Shown here: piece after piece, positions 19,301 to 27,613 of the stretch
How positions within the stretch are numbered: position 1 is the stretch's first letter
Layout of the letters: each line of letters opens with the position of its first letter
Origin: Arthrobacter sp. ISL-48
GTDB lineage: Bacteria > Actinomycetota > Actinomycetes > Actinomycetales > Micrococcaceae
Reading direction: 5' to 3'
Length of the DNA: 64,000 nucleotides
Assembly: GCF_018613805.1 (NCBI RefSeq)
Contig: NZ_JAGGPL010000002.1
Location: 165,448 to 229,447 of the forward strand
Notes under the pieces: model-generated
What the model saw: the letters and a program-made list of their open reading frames with translations, nothing else
Databases searched by the model: none
Told to the model about the DNA's origin: nothing
Program-made: the position numbers and the translations under genes

Positions 19301-20222
19301 CACGTTCTCCTCGCAAAGCACGTCCGTCATCCCCGTTGACGCGGCCGCCGGCAAGTTCATCTACATGGGCGACCGCTGGACCCCGTCGGACCTGGCCAAT
19401 GCCCCGCAGGTCTGGCTGCCCATGACATTCGACGCAAATGGCGGACTGACATTCGACTGGCACGACACCTGGAAGCTGCAGGACCTCGAAAACCGCGGAA
19501 AGTTCAGCGCCCAGATGGACGTTCCCAAACAAGTGGCGCTCGGCGCCGGCCCAAGCGCCTTGCCATCAACCGCCGTGGTCACCCAGAACGGAACCACAAC
19601 GACGTCGGCAGTCACCTGGAGCGGCGCCGCGTTCAACACACCCGGCAGTGCAACGGTCACGGCGACCTTCGCCTCCAACGGCAGGAGCACCACCTACAGC
19701 GTCCTGGTGGTGCCGAAGGGCACCGTCTACCTGGCCGATCCGGGCGGATCAGACACACAGGATTATGCCGACCTGCGGGAGGCCGTATCCGCTCCCGGCC
19801 CGCTGTCCAACTCGGTGAAGGACCAGCCCCTGGGCCCGGATCCGACGACGGGTAAGGTCTGGGGCTACGACAACCCGGGCACGTCCACCACATCGGGCAG
19901 CTCGATGTTCGCGACGCTTCGCTACGTGACCCAAACCGCCAGCCGCAAGGACCTGTCCTATATCTTCGGTGCACTGGATCCAGGCCAGTACACGGTGTAC
20001 ATCGGACTCTTCGATCCGTGGGCCTCCTCGGCGCCCAACCGTGCAGCCAGGATCAGCATCAACGGGACGGTCGTGACAGCCAGCCAACGCATCGGAGGGA
20101 CGGACACCACACTGACATATGCAGGCCGGTCCCCGGACGCGGCGGGCAAGCTCAACGTCAATCTGGCGCCGACCACCGTAAACGACATCCAGTTGAGCTG
20201 GATCATGGTGGTCAAGAACTAG
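16302..20222 (+). CDS. Secreted RCC1-repeat / GH43-type composite protein
   Basis: A 1306-aa exported protein. The ATG at 16302 is preferred over 16278 because GGAG precedes it and it starts a signal peptide directly. Residues about 45-330 are seven or so RCC1/BNR-type repeats of roughly 40 aa with the pattern AxGxxHSLAL...GxVxAWGxNxxGQ. A hydrophobic stretch (about 355-380), a basic loop, then a second signal-like segment ending NPAIAVEGAP (about 405-430) follow. Next come a carbohydrate-binding-like domain (about 450-620) and a FIVAR-like helical stretch (635-685). A GH43 five-bladed propeller (about 695-1035) contains IQAHGGQVIP and IYYWYGEDR, as in exo-beta-1,3-galactanases. The C-terminus has an Ig-like module and a second copy of the carbohydrate-binding-like domain. 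Both copies carry DQPLGxDxxTGxxWGY. The enzyme class is inferred and the substrate unproven. Confidence 0.85.
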   Translation: MTLQLRFKAALAALLIAATSQLAAGAANATTTAPTPSPTAEPTYLFAFGANGAGQTTLPAGYKNDPIVQLAAGNSHTVAVTQPGRLLAWGSNAAGQSTVPATGKTKFSAVAAGASHSLALSKDGGVIAWGGNSSGQSTVPTAALSGIKEISAGGSNSLALKTDNSLVAWGDNAFAQNQIPGELAGKHIVQTATGSGFNLALDTTGQVTAWGRSDVGQLEIPAEVKAARIIAISAGVTHSLALTADGKVLAWGSNAFGQLNVPAELAAEKVTAIVAGGYHNLVATESGKVFAWGENNAGQSTLPAGLGAKVVAMAAGETHSVLFTRPDDGAAAVPLSGQGLTLPPQSPPALFPAAAWSGALALAAAVLGMSFVTAAGFAAFRSRLHLAVRALSTAKSAAWVRVRRLACATLAAAVGASLLIPANPAIAVEGAPAGFPEPTLAQLVSTNGVLYFANSGASVTDKVADGDTLGIFQSRSDQPLGQDAKTGGSWGYVSDAFSNPKANTSTTLGKYDSILYDAPPAGSVLSQRAIKYDFDLPSGSYDVTFGFKLPSGWAGRTMDLMAEGAILGTASAGSTTMEKTFTLQVTDGTLNLQAHSQAGRTNTFLDPALNFVLIRKPLDYTTALLGEKVRQASLSQEQAALYAADSVDALQQKLAAAQSLVDAASTDSAAIRAAYEAIDATTKALRKLVTYDTFRPGQPWLDNNAKAIQAHGGQVIPTKDAAGKTIYYWYGEDRSNGYQPMPGVHAYSSYDLYNWKDEGLALKALTSRAQLDSDPYFTSLYADYTTHEKDAVFRDLDSNGSGNAVGRAVVLERPKVIYNKSTNKWVLWVHADGPSATSDAQYAKAQAGVAVSDSPFGPFRYVDSYRLDQIPANDPNNQYPSQLGMARDMNLFQDDDAAQTGYIVYSSEENRTMYVSRLNASYMYLNVPKSRSVNGVDFSRSFQGQAREAPAMFKYDGMYYLITSEATGWAANPARYATASSPLGPWTQHGNPAIGPNANTTFSSQSTSVIPVDAAAGKFIYMGDRWTPSDLANAPQVWLPMTFDANGGLTFDWHDTWKLQDLENRGKFSAQMDVPKQVALGAGPSALPSTAVVTQNGTTTTSAVTWSGAAFNTPGSATVTATFASNGRSTTYSVLVVPKGTVYLADPGGSDTQDYADLREAVSAPGPLSNSVKDQPLGPDPTTGKVWGYDNPGTSTTSGSSMFATLRYVTQTASRKDLSYIFGALDPGQYTVYIGLFDPWASSAPNRAARISINGTVVTASQRIGGTDTTLTYAGRSPDAAGKLNVNLAPTTVNDIQLSWIMVVKN

Positions 20223-20251
20223 GAACAGGCACCGGGCGTAATCCCGGTACG

Positions 20252-20291
20252 CAGGGAAACGCCCCGGTCCTCGGGCCGGGGCGTTTCCCTG
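20252..20291 (+). terminator. Strong hairpin terminator after the RCC1-GH43 gene
   Basis: A perfect 16-bp inverted repeat (CAGGGAAACGCCCCGG / CCGGGGCGTTTCCCTG) with an 8-nt loop lies 30 nt after the stop. The converging MarR gene ends just beyond it, so it probably terminates in both directions. Confidence 0.8.
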
Positions 20292-20304
20292 CCCAAGAAC
20301 GCCC

Positions 20305-20805
20305 TCAGTCGTCCGTGAAGTCGCCGGCGTTACGGCGGAAGCTGCCTAAAATACGGATCAGCTCGTCAATGTCTTCGCTCGCGAATCCCGACTTGCCGAA
20401 TACGTCGGTATTCAGCACCGCCGTCGCACTTTTGGCGAGGGTACGACCCTCCGCGGTGAGCTCAATCAGGGTGGTGCGGCCGTCGGTGGGGTGCGGTGAG
20501 CGGGCCACCAGTCCGGCACTTTCAAGGCGGTCGACGGCGTTGGTCACCGACGTGGGATGGACCTGGAGCAGGGCGCTTGCCTTGTTCATGGGCAGGGTGC
20601 CGCTGCGGGCGAAGCTCAGGAGCGCGAGCAGTTCATAGCGGGCGAACGTTAGGCGGAACGGTTTCAGGGCGCCTTCGATCCGTGCCAGCAGGATCTGTTG
20701 GGTGCGCATGATCGCCGTGATTGCGGCCATGGAGGCAGCAACATCAGCCCAGCCGTGTTCTTCCCAGTTGCGCCGGGCGTCCGCGATGGGGTCGGGAGCG
20801 GCCAT
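20305..20805 (-). CDS. MarR-family transcriptional regulator
   Basis: A 166-aa winged-helix regulator. The recognition region is ALLQVHPTSVTNAVDRLESAGL and the wing HPTDGRTTLIELTAEG, both standard for MarR. It starts 3 nt after the stop of the acyl-CoA synthetase gene and is surely cotranscribed with it. It likely controls that gene and perhaps the divergent acyl-CoA dehydrogenase through the palindrome at 22595-22610. The ligand may be an aromatic or acyl-CoA compound, which is inference. Confidence 0.9.
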   Translation of the reverse strand: MAAPDPIADARRNWEEHGWADVAASMAAITAIMRTQQILLARIEGALKPFRLTFARYELLALLSFARSGTLPMNKASALLQVHPTSVTNAVDRLESAGLVARSPHPTDGRTTLIELTAEGRTLAKSATAVLNTDVFGKSGFASEDIDELIRILGSFRRNAGDFTDD

Positions 20806-20808
20806 GGC

Positions 20809-22578
20809 TCAGCCCTTCAGCCCCGGAAAGTCCGTCTCGGAGTATTCGATGCCGAACCCGGACGTTCCTGGTCCTGCAGATACGTCTCCGTGGGAAGTAC
20901 CGCCGTCAACCCTGTGCCTCAATTCTTCGCTGTGCCGCAGTTCCACGCGCCGGATCTTTCCCGAGACGGTCTTGGGCAGCGCCGCGAATTCGAGCCGGCG
21001 GATGCGCTTAAACGGAGCCAGATGGTCGCGGCAGTACCGCAGAATGTCCTCGGCCAGCTCCGGGCCTGGCTCATGGCCGGCGGTGAGGACCACATAGGCC
21101 TTGGGGACTGACAGCTTGACGGCGTCCGGCGATGGAACCACGGCAGCTTCCGCCACAGCCGGGTGCTCAATCAGGACGCTCTCCAGCTCAAACGGGGACA
21201 GCCGGTAGTCGGAGGATTTAAAGACGTCGTCGTCCCGGCCTACGTAGGTGATGATGCCGCGTCCGTCCCGGCTGGCCATGTCTCCGGTGTGGTAGTAGCC
21301 GCCGCGGAACGCCTCGGCTGTTTTCTGTGGGTCGCCGTAGTACGCCTTCATGAGCCCGACGGGACGTGGATCCAGGCGCAGGCACAGCTCGCCGTCGTCG
21401 GCCTCTTCTCCGGTGTTCGGATCCACCAGCACGACGTCGTAGCCGGGAAGCGGCTGGCCCATCGCGCCAATCTTGACCGGCTGCCCCGGGGTGTTGGCCA
21501 CCTGGACGGTGGTTTCCGTCTGGCCGAAGCCGTCGCGGATGGTCTGGCCCCAGGCACGCTGCACCTGGTCGATCACTTCCGCGTTCAGCGGCTCCCCCGC
21601 GGAGACCACCTTGGCAGGCGGGTTCTTCAGGAGCGTCAGGTCCGCCTGGATGAGCATGCGCCAGACCGTGGGCGGGGCGCAGAAGCTGGTGACATGCTCG
21701 CGGTCCATCTGCTCCAGGAGTGCGCGGGCGTCAAAGCGGTCGTAGTTGTAGATGAACACACAGGCCTCGGCGATCCACGGCGCAAACACATTGGACCAGG
21801 CATGTTTTGCCCAGCCGGGCGAGGCGACGTTCAGGTGCACATCGCCCGGTTCCAGGCCGATCCAGAACATGGTGGACAGGTGCCCCACCGGGTAGGACGT
21901 GTGCGTGTGCTCCACCAGCTTGGCCTTGGACGTGGTGCCAGAGGTGAAATACAGCAGCAGCGTTTCGTCCGCGGTGGTGGGGGCGTCCGGCGTGAAAGCG
22001 TCCGGAGAGTCCGCCGAATCCCGATATTGGAACGCCTCGGGATGGACATCGTTCGTTGCGGCAGGGCCACTGTCGCCGACCTCAATGAGGCGGTACTGGC
22101 CCGGAACGCCACCAAATTTGCCGATGTTGGAACGTCCGACGGCGGCCCAGCCAGCCTCGCCCCGTTCCACGCGGTCCGCCAGGTCTATGGGGCCCATCAG
22201 GGTGGTGGTGGGGATCAGGACGACGCCTAGCTTGATGCCTGCCAGCATCAGCTCCCACAGTTCCACCTGGTTGCCGAGCATGATGATCATCCGGTCCCCG
22301 CGGCGCACGCCCTGGCTTCGGAGCCAGTTTGCCACCTGGTTGGATCGGGCAGCGAGGTCGGCGAAGCTGCGGCGGATTGCTGAGCCGTCCTGCTCAACGA
22401 TCACGAGGGCGGGGTTATTGCCTTTCGTCGGGTCCGTCGCGATCTGATCGAACCAGTCCAGTGCGAAGTTGAATTCTTCGAAACGCGGCCACTGGAACTC
22501 GGTCCTGGCCTGGTTGTAGTCCGAACGCAGGGCCAGCAGCCGGTCCCGTGCTGCACGGAAGTCGTCGGTGACTGACAT
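20809..22578 (-). CDS. Acyl-CoA synthetase (AMP-forming, ACSM-like)
   Basis: A 589-aa ANL-superfamily ligase that activates a carboxylic acid to its CoA thioester through an acyl-adenylate. The P-loop-like motif is LLYFTSGTTSKAKLVEHTH, the adenylate motif DGFGQTETT, the hinge region YVGRDDDVFKSSDYRLSPFE, and the catalytic lysine lies in PKTVSGKIRRVE near the C-terminus. The ASPGWAKHAW segment resembles medium-chain/benzoate-type ACSM enzymes. The ATG at 22578 follows AAAGGTGCCCC. It is divergent from an acyl-CoA dehydrogenase and upstream of marR, consistent with an inducible fatty-acid or aryl-acid activation step. Confidence 0.92.
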   Translation of the reverse strand: MSVTDDFRAARDRLLALRSDYNQARTEFQWPRFEEFNFALDWFDQIATDPTKGNNPALVIVEQDGSAIRRSFADLAARSNQVANWLRSQGVRRGDRMIIMLGNQVELWELMLAGIKLGVVLIPTTTLMGPIDLADRVERGEAGWAAVGRSNIGKFGGVPGQYRLIEVGDSGPAATNDVHPEAFQYRDSADSPDAFTPDAPTTADETLLLYFTSGTTSKAKLVEHTHTSYPVGHLSTMFWIGLEPGDVHLNVASPGWAKHAWSNVFAPWIAEACVFIYNYDRFDARALLEQMDREHVTSFCAPPTVWRMLIQADLTLLKNPPAKVVSAGEPLNAEVIDQVQRAWGQTIRDGFGQTETTVQVANTPGQPVKIGAMGQPLPGYDVVLVDPNTGEEADDGELCLRLDPRPVGLMKAYYGDPQKTAEAFRGGYYHTGDMASRDGRGIITYVGRDDDVFKSSDYRLSPFELESVLIEHPAVAEAAVVPSPDAVKLSVPKAYVVLTAGHEPGPELAEDILRYCRDHLAPFKRIRRLEFAALPKTVSGKIRRVELRHSEELRHRVDGGTSHGDVSAGPGTSGFGIEYSETDFPGLKG

Positions 22579-22594
22579 GGGGCACCTTTCGCCA

Positions 22595-22610
22595 AGTGAT
22601 GCGCATCACT
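22595..22610. promoter_or_regulatory. 16-bp perfect palindrome between acyl-CoA synthetase and acyl-CoA dehydrogenase
   Basis: AGTGATGCGCATCACT is perfectly symmetric and lies in the divergent promoter region, 17 nt upstream of the synthetase start. Further toward the dehydrogenase a CCAAACCC...GGGTTTGG inverted pair surrounds a TATACT -10-like hexamer. The palindrome is a good operator candidate for the MarR protein at 20305-20805. Confidence 0.6.
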
Positions 22611-22680
22611 ACTATCCAAACCCTGTGCAATATACTAGGACATCCAAGGGTTTGGAAGAAGAGCGAGGGGATGTTCGCCC

Positions 22681-23922
22681 GTGCAGCCACAAGGACGTGA
22701 GAAGGGCGCTTTGCCAGCTGCCCTGAATGCTGTGCCGGAGGAAGGGCCCGCACCAGCATCCGGGCCCCCGTTTCCGGATGCTGACTTGATGTACATCGTG
22801 GACCTCTTGCCGGAATCCGAGCGGGAGCGGTACCTGGAGATCCGGAACTTCCTTCAGTCCTCGGTGCGGCAGCCGTCCATTGAGTACTGGAACCGCGAGG
22901 AATTCCCGTTCGGGCTGCTGGCGGAGATGGGCAAGCACGGACTGGGCGGACTGCAGACTGACGGCAGCTCCATGCTCTTCAAGGGCCTGATGTATGTCGA
23001 GGTGGCCCGGGCTGACGTGTCCCTCTCCGCGCTGGTGGGGATCCACAACGAACTCATCGTGGGCATGATCAACGAGCTCGGGTCCGAAGAGCAGAAGGAG
23101 CGCTGGCTGCCGGGCCTGACGGCTTTTACCCGGCTTGGTGCCTTCGCCCTGACAGAACCGGAGCATGGCTCGGACATCGCCGGCGGCCTGGAGACGTCCG
23201 CCCGGCTGGAGAACGGCGAGTGGGTAATCAACGGGGCCAAACGCTGGATCGGCGCGGGGACAATCGCCGACTTTGCGCTTGTCTGGGCCCGCGATGAGGC
23301 CGATAGGCAGATCAAGGGCTTCATCGTGGAGACGGACCGCCCCGGTTACACGGCGACCAAGATCTCCAACAAGATCGGCCTGCGGATCATGCAGAACGCA
23401 GATATCGTGCTGGACGGGGTCCGCGTTCCGGAGTCCAACCTCCTGCCCGGCGCCACCGATTTTTCGAAGGCCAACCACCTGCTGCGCGATTCACGGGCGT
23501 GGGTGGGCTGGCAAGGTGCCGGTATCCAGCTGGCTGCGTTCGACGTCGCCCGTTCGTATTCGCTGGTGCGCAGGCAGTTCGGCAGGGAACTGGCCCGTTT
23601 CCAGCTCATCCAGCAGCAGCTGGCTGAAATGCTGGGAAACGCCACCGCTTCGTTGGCGCTGATGGCGCAGCTGGCCAGGATCCAGGAGGACGGCAAGCTG
23701 GAAATGGTGCAGGCCGCCATGGCCAAGGCCACCTGCACAAGGTTGGCGCGGGCTTCTGTAGCCATGGGGAGGTCACTGCTGGGCGGAAACGGGATCAGCT
23801 CCGACTACGAGATGGGCAAGCTCTTTGGTGATGCCGAGATCCTCTATACGTACGAAGGCAGCTACGAGATCAATTCGCTGATTGTAGGACGGGCCGTGAC
23901 CGGGAAATCAGCCTTCGTATAG
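22681..23922 (+). CDS. Acyl-CoA dehydrogenase (glutaryl-CoA dehydrogenase-like branch)
   Basis: A 413-aa FAD-dependent dehydrogenase catalysing alpha,beta-desaturation of an acyl-CoA. FAD/substrate motifs include FALTEPEHGSDIAGG, WVINGAKRWIGAG and RQFGRELARFQLIQQQLAEM. The catalytic base is in the C-terminal ILYTYEGSYEIN (the YEG motif), as in glutaryl-CoA and related short-chain enzymes. Start GTG 22681 has GAGGGG about 10 nt upstream. A divergent synthetase supplies the likely acyl-CoA substrate. Exact chain or ring specificity is not evident. Confidence 0.9.
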   Translation: MQPQGREKGALPAALNAVPEEGPAPASGPPFPDADLMYIVDLLPESERERYLEIRNFLQSSVRQPSIEYWNREEFPFGLLAEMGKHGLGGLQTDGSSMLFKGLMYVEVARADVSLSALVGIHNELIVGMINELGSEEQKERWLPGLTAFTRLGAFALTEPEHGSDIAGGLETSARLENGEWVINGAKRWIGAGTIADFALVWARDEADRQIKGFIVETDRPGYTATKISNKIGLRIMQNADIVLDGVRVPESNLLPGATDFSKANHLLRDSRAWVGWQGAGIQLAAFDVARSYSLVRRQFGRELARFQLIQQQLAEMLGNATASLALMAQLARIQEDGKLEMVQAAMAKATCTRLARASVAMGRSLLGGNGISSDYEMGKLFGDAEILYTYEGSYEINSLIVGRAVTGKSAFV

Positions 23923-23944
23923 TCCCATCGCCTCTCAGTGGGAA

Positions 23945-24262
23945 TCAGGGTAGCGCCCAGGAGGGCTGATAATCGGCATGCCTTGTGTACGGCAGCGTGA
24001 GTGCCTTCAGTACCAGGTCAGTCCAGTGCAGGCCCTGGGCCGTGCTTCCGGTGATGGCGTCACCGTTCTCGAGCAGGCTGGCCAGCGCTGCCTGCCGCGC
24101 GGCCCCGACAACTTCCACCACCGCATGTTTCGCCTGGGCCTCCAGGAGCAGCCGTTCCTCATACCAGCGGTCGGATGCAGACAGCGACGGCCTGCCGAGC
24201 AGCTCGCCGGACTTCTGCAGGTCTTCACGGATTCGTGCGAGCAGGAACTCCACAATGTCCAT
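23945..24262 (-). CDS. Small DUF6221-like protein
   Basis: A 105-aa soluble helical protein. It begins MDIVEFLLARIREDLQ and ends with LPYTRHADYQPSWALP, a layout I associate with the actinobacterial DUF6221 family, of unknown function. It converges on the acyl-CoA dehydrogenase gene, with 22 nt between the stops. No signal peptide or catalytic motif is visible. Confidence 0.7.
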   Translation of the reverse strand: MDIVEFLLARIREDLQKSGELLGRPSLSASDRWYEERLLLEAQAKHAVVEVVGAARQAALASLLENGDAITGSTAQGLHWTDLVLKALTLPYTRHADYQPSWALP

Positions 24263-24308
24263 GGCGTCACCTTATCGCGGAGGGCTAGGCAGGCAGCGGC
24301 AGGCAGAG

Positions 24309-24345
24309 CAGAACGGCCCCGCTGGTCTCCAGCTGGGCCGTTCTG
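24309..24345 (-). terminator. Terminator of the cold-shock gene
   Basis: Inverted repeat CAGAACGGCCC / GGGCCGTTCTG with a second short stem (GCTGG/CCAGC) inside. It lies 46 nt past the minus-strand cold-shock gene stop and upstream of the DUF6221-like gene. Confidence 0.7.
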
Positions 24346-24390
24346 GTATGTTGAGCTGGCCAGGATATTGCCCGGCCATGATTCTTAGCT

Positions 24391-24594
24391 TTAGAGCGGA
24401 CGGATATTCTCTGCCTGAGGGCCCTTCGGACCCTGGGTCACATCGAATTCGACCTTCTGGTTCTCGTCCAGCGAGCGGTAGCCGCTGCTTGAGATTGCCG
24501 AGTAGTGGGCGAAAACGTCGGCTGACCCGTCATCCGGGGCAATGAAGCCAAAACCCTTTTCGGCGTTGAACCATTTAACTGTGCCTGTTGCCAT
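24391..24594 (-). CDS. Cold-shock protein, CspA family
   Basis: A 67-aa single OB-fold nucleic-acid chaperone. RNP1 ([11 protein letters not shown]) and RNP2 (DVFAHYSAI) motifs are intact, preceded by the standard N-terminus [17 protein letters not shown]. The ATG at 24594 with GAAGGAAT upstream is chosen over the in-frame upstream Met at 24675, because the family always begins at this point. About 190 nt of non-coding DNA precede it, room for the long structured 5' leader typical of csp genes. Confidence 0.95.
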   Translation of the reverse strand: MATGTVKWFNAEKGFGFIAPDDGSADVFAHYSAISSSGYRSLDENQKVEFDVTQGPKGPQAENIRPL

Positions 24595-24784
24595 GCTGCA
24601 TTCCTTCGTGTGACTCTGATTTTGCTCCGCCTGCGCAGAGGCTTGCGGCGCGGAGAACTTCTTCCGCTGTCCCAAACGTACGGGGCGTACGCGTCAGGGG
24701 CAAGGGTCCGGGGACATCAATTGCCGCGGCAAAGCCCGATCGGCCCCGATTCTGCTGGTCCATCGAGCCCTGAACCCGGTCCTC

Positions 24785-25975
24785 CTAGACGGCCTCGAGG
24801 ACACTGACGTAATTGGCCATACCCACGCCTCCCATGTTCTGGACGGCCGCGCGGCGGGGGTTGTCCAGCTGCATGCCGCCGGCTGTACCGGTGAGCTGCA
24901 TGGCGGCGATGACGTGCTGTGATACGCCCGTGGCGCCCACCGGGTGGCCCTTGGCCTTGAGTCCACCGGAGACGTTGATAGGCAGTTTGCCGTCCCGGAA
25001 AACCCAGCCTTCCTCCACCGCGCGGGCTCCTTCGCCGGGCCCAGTCAGCCCCATCGCCTCGTACATCAGCAGTTCCGCGATGGTGAAGCAGTCATGGACT
25101 TCGGCGAAGTCCAGGTCTTCAAGCCCGATGCCGGCCATCACCATTGCGCGCTGCCAGGACATGCGGGTGGCTGCGAAGGCGGTGGGGTCCCGCCGCTCGG
25201 CGGGGAAGAAGTCGTTCGCGTGGCCAAATCCGGCGAGCCGCACCGGTGCTGTTACGCCGCCGGTGGGCGTGGTGGACAGCACGACGGCGGCGGCGCCGTC
25301 GGACACGGGGGAGCAGTCGGTGCGGCGCAGCGGATCAGCCACCATGGGATTCTTGTCCGAGACTGTTTGGCAGAACTCCTCGCCGAGGTCCTTGCGGAGC
25401 TGGGCGTAGGGGTTGTCCACACCGTTGCGGTGGTTCTTCGCTGCAATGGTCCCGAGGATGTTTCCCAGCATGCCGTCTCCGTAGCGCTTCCCATAGTGCT
25501 TGGCGACGTCGGCAAAGAGTCCAGTGAAGCCCGTGGTGGAGGCGTGGCCGGCCATGTCGTAATCGGCGCCGAGGAGCGCAGCGCCCACGACGTCGGCGCT
25601 GGCGTGGGTCATTTTCTCGGCCCCGATCACCAGAACGGTCTTGGCTGTGCCGGCAAGAAGCGATTTGGTGCCCTGTTGGAAGGCGGCCGACCCGGACGCA
25701 CAGGCGTTCTCCACCCTCGTAGCCGGGACGTTGGCCAGCTGGTCAGAGACCTGCAACGCCAGCGAGGACGGGAAAGCCAGGGGCATCATGCCGGAGTTGA
25801 ATTGGCCAAGGTAGATCTCGTCGATCTGGCCGGGTTCGATTCCTGAGTTGGCGATGGCCTCGGAGGCAACGTGGACGATCAGGGATTCAAGGGTTTCGTC
25901 AGTCAGCTTGCCGAAGCGGCTGTGACCCCAGCCCGTGAGCAGGATGTCCTTGCCGAACTGTTCCTTCAGACTCAT
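24785..25975 (-). CDS. Thiolase-family acetyl-CoA acyltransferase (SCP2-like)
   Basis: A 396-aa thiolase-fold protein. The nucleophilic Cys is in [11 protein letters not shown] near residue 90, and the catalytic His in [11 protein letters not shown] near residue 350. [19 protein letters not shown] segment is typical of the SCP2/lipid-transfer thiolase branch rather than PhaA or PcaF. The C-terminal region lacks the classical CGGG motif and reads [11 protein letters not shown]. It overlaps the CoA-transferase beta gene by ATGA. In this operon it probably cleaves a 3-oxoacyl-CoA formed by the transferase. Confidence 0.85.
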   Translation of the reverse strand: MSLKEQFGKDILLTGWGHSRFGKLTDETLESLIVHVASEAIANSGIEPGQIDEIYLGQFNSGMMPLAFPSSLALQVSDQLANVPATRVENACASGSAAFQQGTKSLLAGTAKTVLVIGAEKMTHASADVVGAALLGADYDMAGHASTTGFTGLFADVAKHYGKRYGDGMLGNILGTIAAKNHRNGVDNPYAQLRKDLGEEFCQTVSDKNPMVADPLRRTDCSPVSDGAAAVVLSTTPTGGVTAPVRLAGFGHANDFFPAERRDPTAFAATRMSWQRAMVMAGIGLEDLDFAEVHDCFTIAELLMYEAMGLTGPGEGARAVEEGWVFRDGKLPINVSGGLKAKGHPVGATGVSQHVIAAMQLTGTAGGMQLDNPRRAAVQNMGGVGMANYVSVLEAV

Positions 25976-26670
25976 GCTGTGGCTCCTTCGAGGGTGGGGC
26001 TTTCAATCGCCACAGTGAATTCTGCCTCGGTCTTCGCCCGGAGCTGCTCCACGGTGACCCCCGGCGCGAGGCGGGTGAGGGTGAGTTGCCGGCCACCTGT
26101 TTTTTGTTCGTTCCTTACATCTGTTGCGAAGAGATCAAAAACCGCGAGGTCGCTGATGATCCGGTCCACCACGCCCAGGCCGGTGAGCGGCAGCGTGCAT
26201 TCCTTCACGATTTTGGCAGTGCCGTCCTTGGCGTTGTGCTCGGTGAGGACCACCACCCGCGGTGTCCCTGCGACGAGGTCCATGGCGCCGCCCATGCCCT
26301 TGACCATCTTTCCCGGGATAGTCCAGTTGGCGAGGTCACCGCTGCCGGAGACCTGCATGGCGCCAAGGATGGCCACCTTCACGTGGCCGCCCCGGATCAT
26401 GCCGAAGGACGTGGCGGAGTCGAAGATACTCCCGCCCGGCAGGACCGTGACGGTCTGCTTGCCGGCGTTGATGAGATCCGCATCTTCCTCGCCCTCGTAA
26501 GGAAACGGCCCCATGCCGAGCAGGCCGTTCTCGCTCTGCAGGACTACGCGGACGCCGTCGGGCAGGTTGTTGGCAACCAGCGTGGGGATGCCGATCCCCA
26601 GGTTGACGTAGTCGCCGTCGTTAAGTTCCTCGGCTGCGATGGCAGCCATTTCATCCCTGGTCCAGGCCAT
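25972..26670 (-). CDS. 3-oxoacid CoA-transferase, subunit B
   Basis: A 232-aa beta subunit of a type I CoA-transferase. The catalytic Glu is in [14 protein letters not shown], followed by [18 protein letters not shown], characteristic of succinyl-CoA:3-oxoacid/3-oxoadipate transferases. The ATG at 26670 (AAGGAGAACCCC upstream) is the family start; the longer frame is spurious. Overlap with the thiolase and a 34-nt gap to subunit A show one operon. Confidence 0.92.
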   Translation of the reverse strand: MAWTRDEMAAIAAEELNDGDYVNLGIGIPTLVANNLPDGVRVVLQSENGLLGMGPFPYEGEEDADLINAGKQTVTVLPGGSIFDSATSFGMIRGGHVKVAILGAMQVSGSGDLANWTIPGKMVKGMGGAMDLVAGTPRVVVLTEHNAKDGTAKIVKECTLPLTGLGVVDRIISDLAVFDLFATDVRNEQKTGGRQLTLTRLAPGVTVEQLRAKTEAEFTVAIESPTLEGATA

Positions 26671-26704
26671 GGGGTTCTCCTTTTCTTCGGTCGGTAGGCG
26701 GATG

Positions 26705-27436
26705 TCAGACGGCCAGCGCGGCGGTGTCTTCGGAAACGCGGCGCTGCCGGACCGTGCGCTGTTCGATGTCCTTGACCCTGCTGCCCGCCTGGACCAGGCG
26801 CTGGACGTACACGCCCGGCGTGACAATGTGGTTGGGATCCAGCCGGCCCGGTTCCACAATCACCTCGGCCTCCGCTATTGTCACTGCTCCTGCGGTGGCC
26901 ACCACAGGGTTGAAGTTCCGTGCCGTGTAGCGGTAGACAAGGTTGCCGTCCGTATCGGCAGTGTGCGCATGGACCAGTGCGACGTCGGCCCGGATGGCGC
27001 GCTCCTGGATGTACGTCCCGCCGTCGAACTCTTCGTGCGGCTTGCCTTGCGCGACCAGGGTTCCCACCCCGGTCTTTGTGTAGAAGGCGGGGATGCCGGA
27101 GCCGCCTGCGCGGAGGCGTTCGGCGAGGGTGCCCTGCGGCGTGAACTCAACGTCAAGCTTTCCGGCGAGGTACTGCTCGGCGAAGAGCTTGTTTTCGCCC
27201 ACGTAGGAGGCAATGACCTTGCGGACCTGGCCCGCCTCAATCAGGATCCCCAGCCCCTTGCCATCCACCCCCATATTGTTCGAGACCACCGTCAGGCCCT
27301 GCACGCCCGAATCACGGACGGCTTCGATCAGGTCCGCGGGAATCCCGCTCAGGCCAAAACCGCCGACAGCGAGGGTCATCCCGTCCCGCAGCACATCTCG
27401 CAGGGCGTCGAGAGCGCCTGTTTTCAGCTTGGACAT
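26705..27436 (-). CDS. 3-oxoacid CoA-transferase, subunit A
   Basis: A 243-aa alpha subunit with the glycine-rich [16 protein letters not shown] motif and the family signatures [17 protein letters not shown] and [16 protein letters not shown]. The heterodimer transfers CoA from succinyl-CoA to a 3-oxoacid. With the thiolase downstream and a divergent IclR regulator it could serve acetoacetate use or the final steps of the beta-ketoadipate pathway. The SCP2-type thiolase argues against a standard pcaIJF set. Confidence 0.92.
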   Translation of the reverse strand: MSKLKTGALDALRDVLRDGMTLAVGGFGLSGIPADLIEAVRDSGVQGLTVVSNNMGVDGKGLGILIEAGQVRKVIASYVGENKLFAEQYLAGKLDVEFTPQGTLAERLRAGGSGIPAFYTKTGVGTLVAQGKPHEEFDGGTYIQERAIRADVALVHAHTADTDGNLVYRYTARNFNPVVATAGAVTIAEAEVIVEPGRLDPNHIVTPGVYVQRLVQAGSRVKDIEQRTVRQRRVSEDTAALAV

Positions 27437-27563
27437 GTGGTCTCCTCATTGAGCGTTTCTGACCAATCCACCTTATGGACTAGGCCTCTGGGTTTGGAGC
27501 GTACGGGAGGAAAACTCCCGCTGTCAATGTCCAATCTCGCGTGTAAATTCGCCGGTTTTACAG

Positions 27564-27592
27564 TGTGGACGGTAGTCTCTTTTCTGTCCACA
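27564..27592. promoter_or_regulatory. Inverted repeat upstream of the IclR gene
   Basis: TGTGGAC at 27564-27570 and GTCCACA at 27586-27592 form a 7-bp spaced inverted repeat in the 177-nt divergent region. A TTATGGA sequence occurs both here (27593-27599) and near the CoA-transferase end (about 27472-27478). It is a plausible binding site for the adjacent IclR protein. Confidence 0.45.
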
Positions 27593-27613
27593 TTATGGAT
27601 ACAAGGGAGCAGA

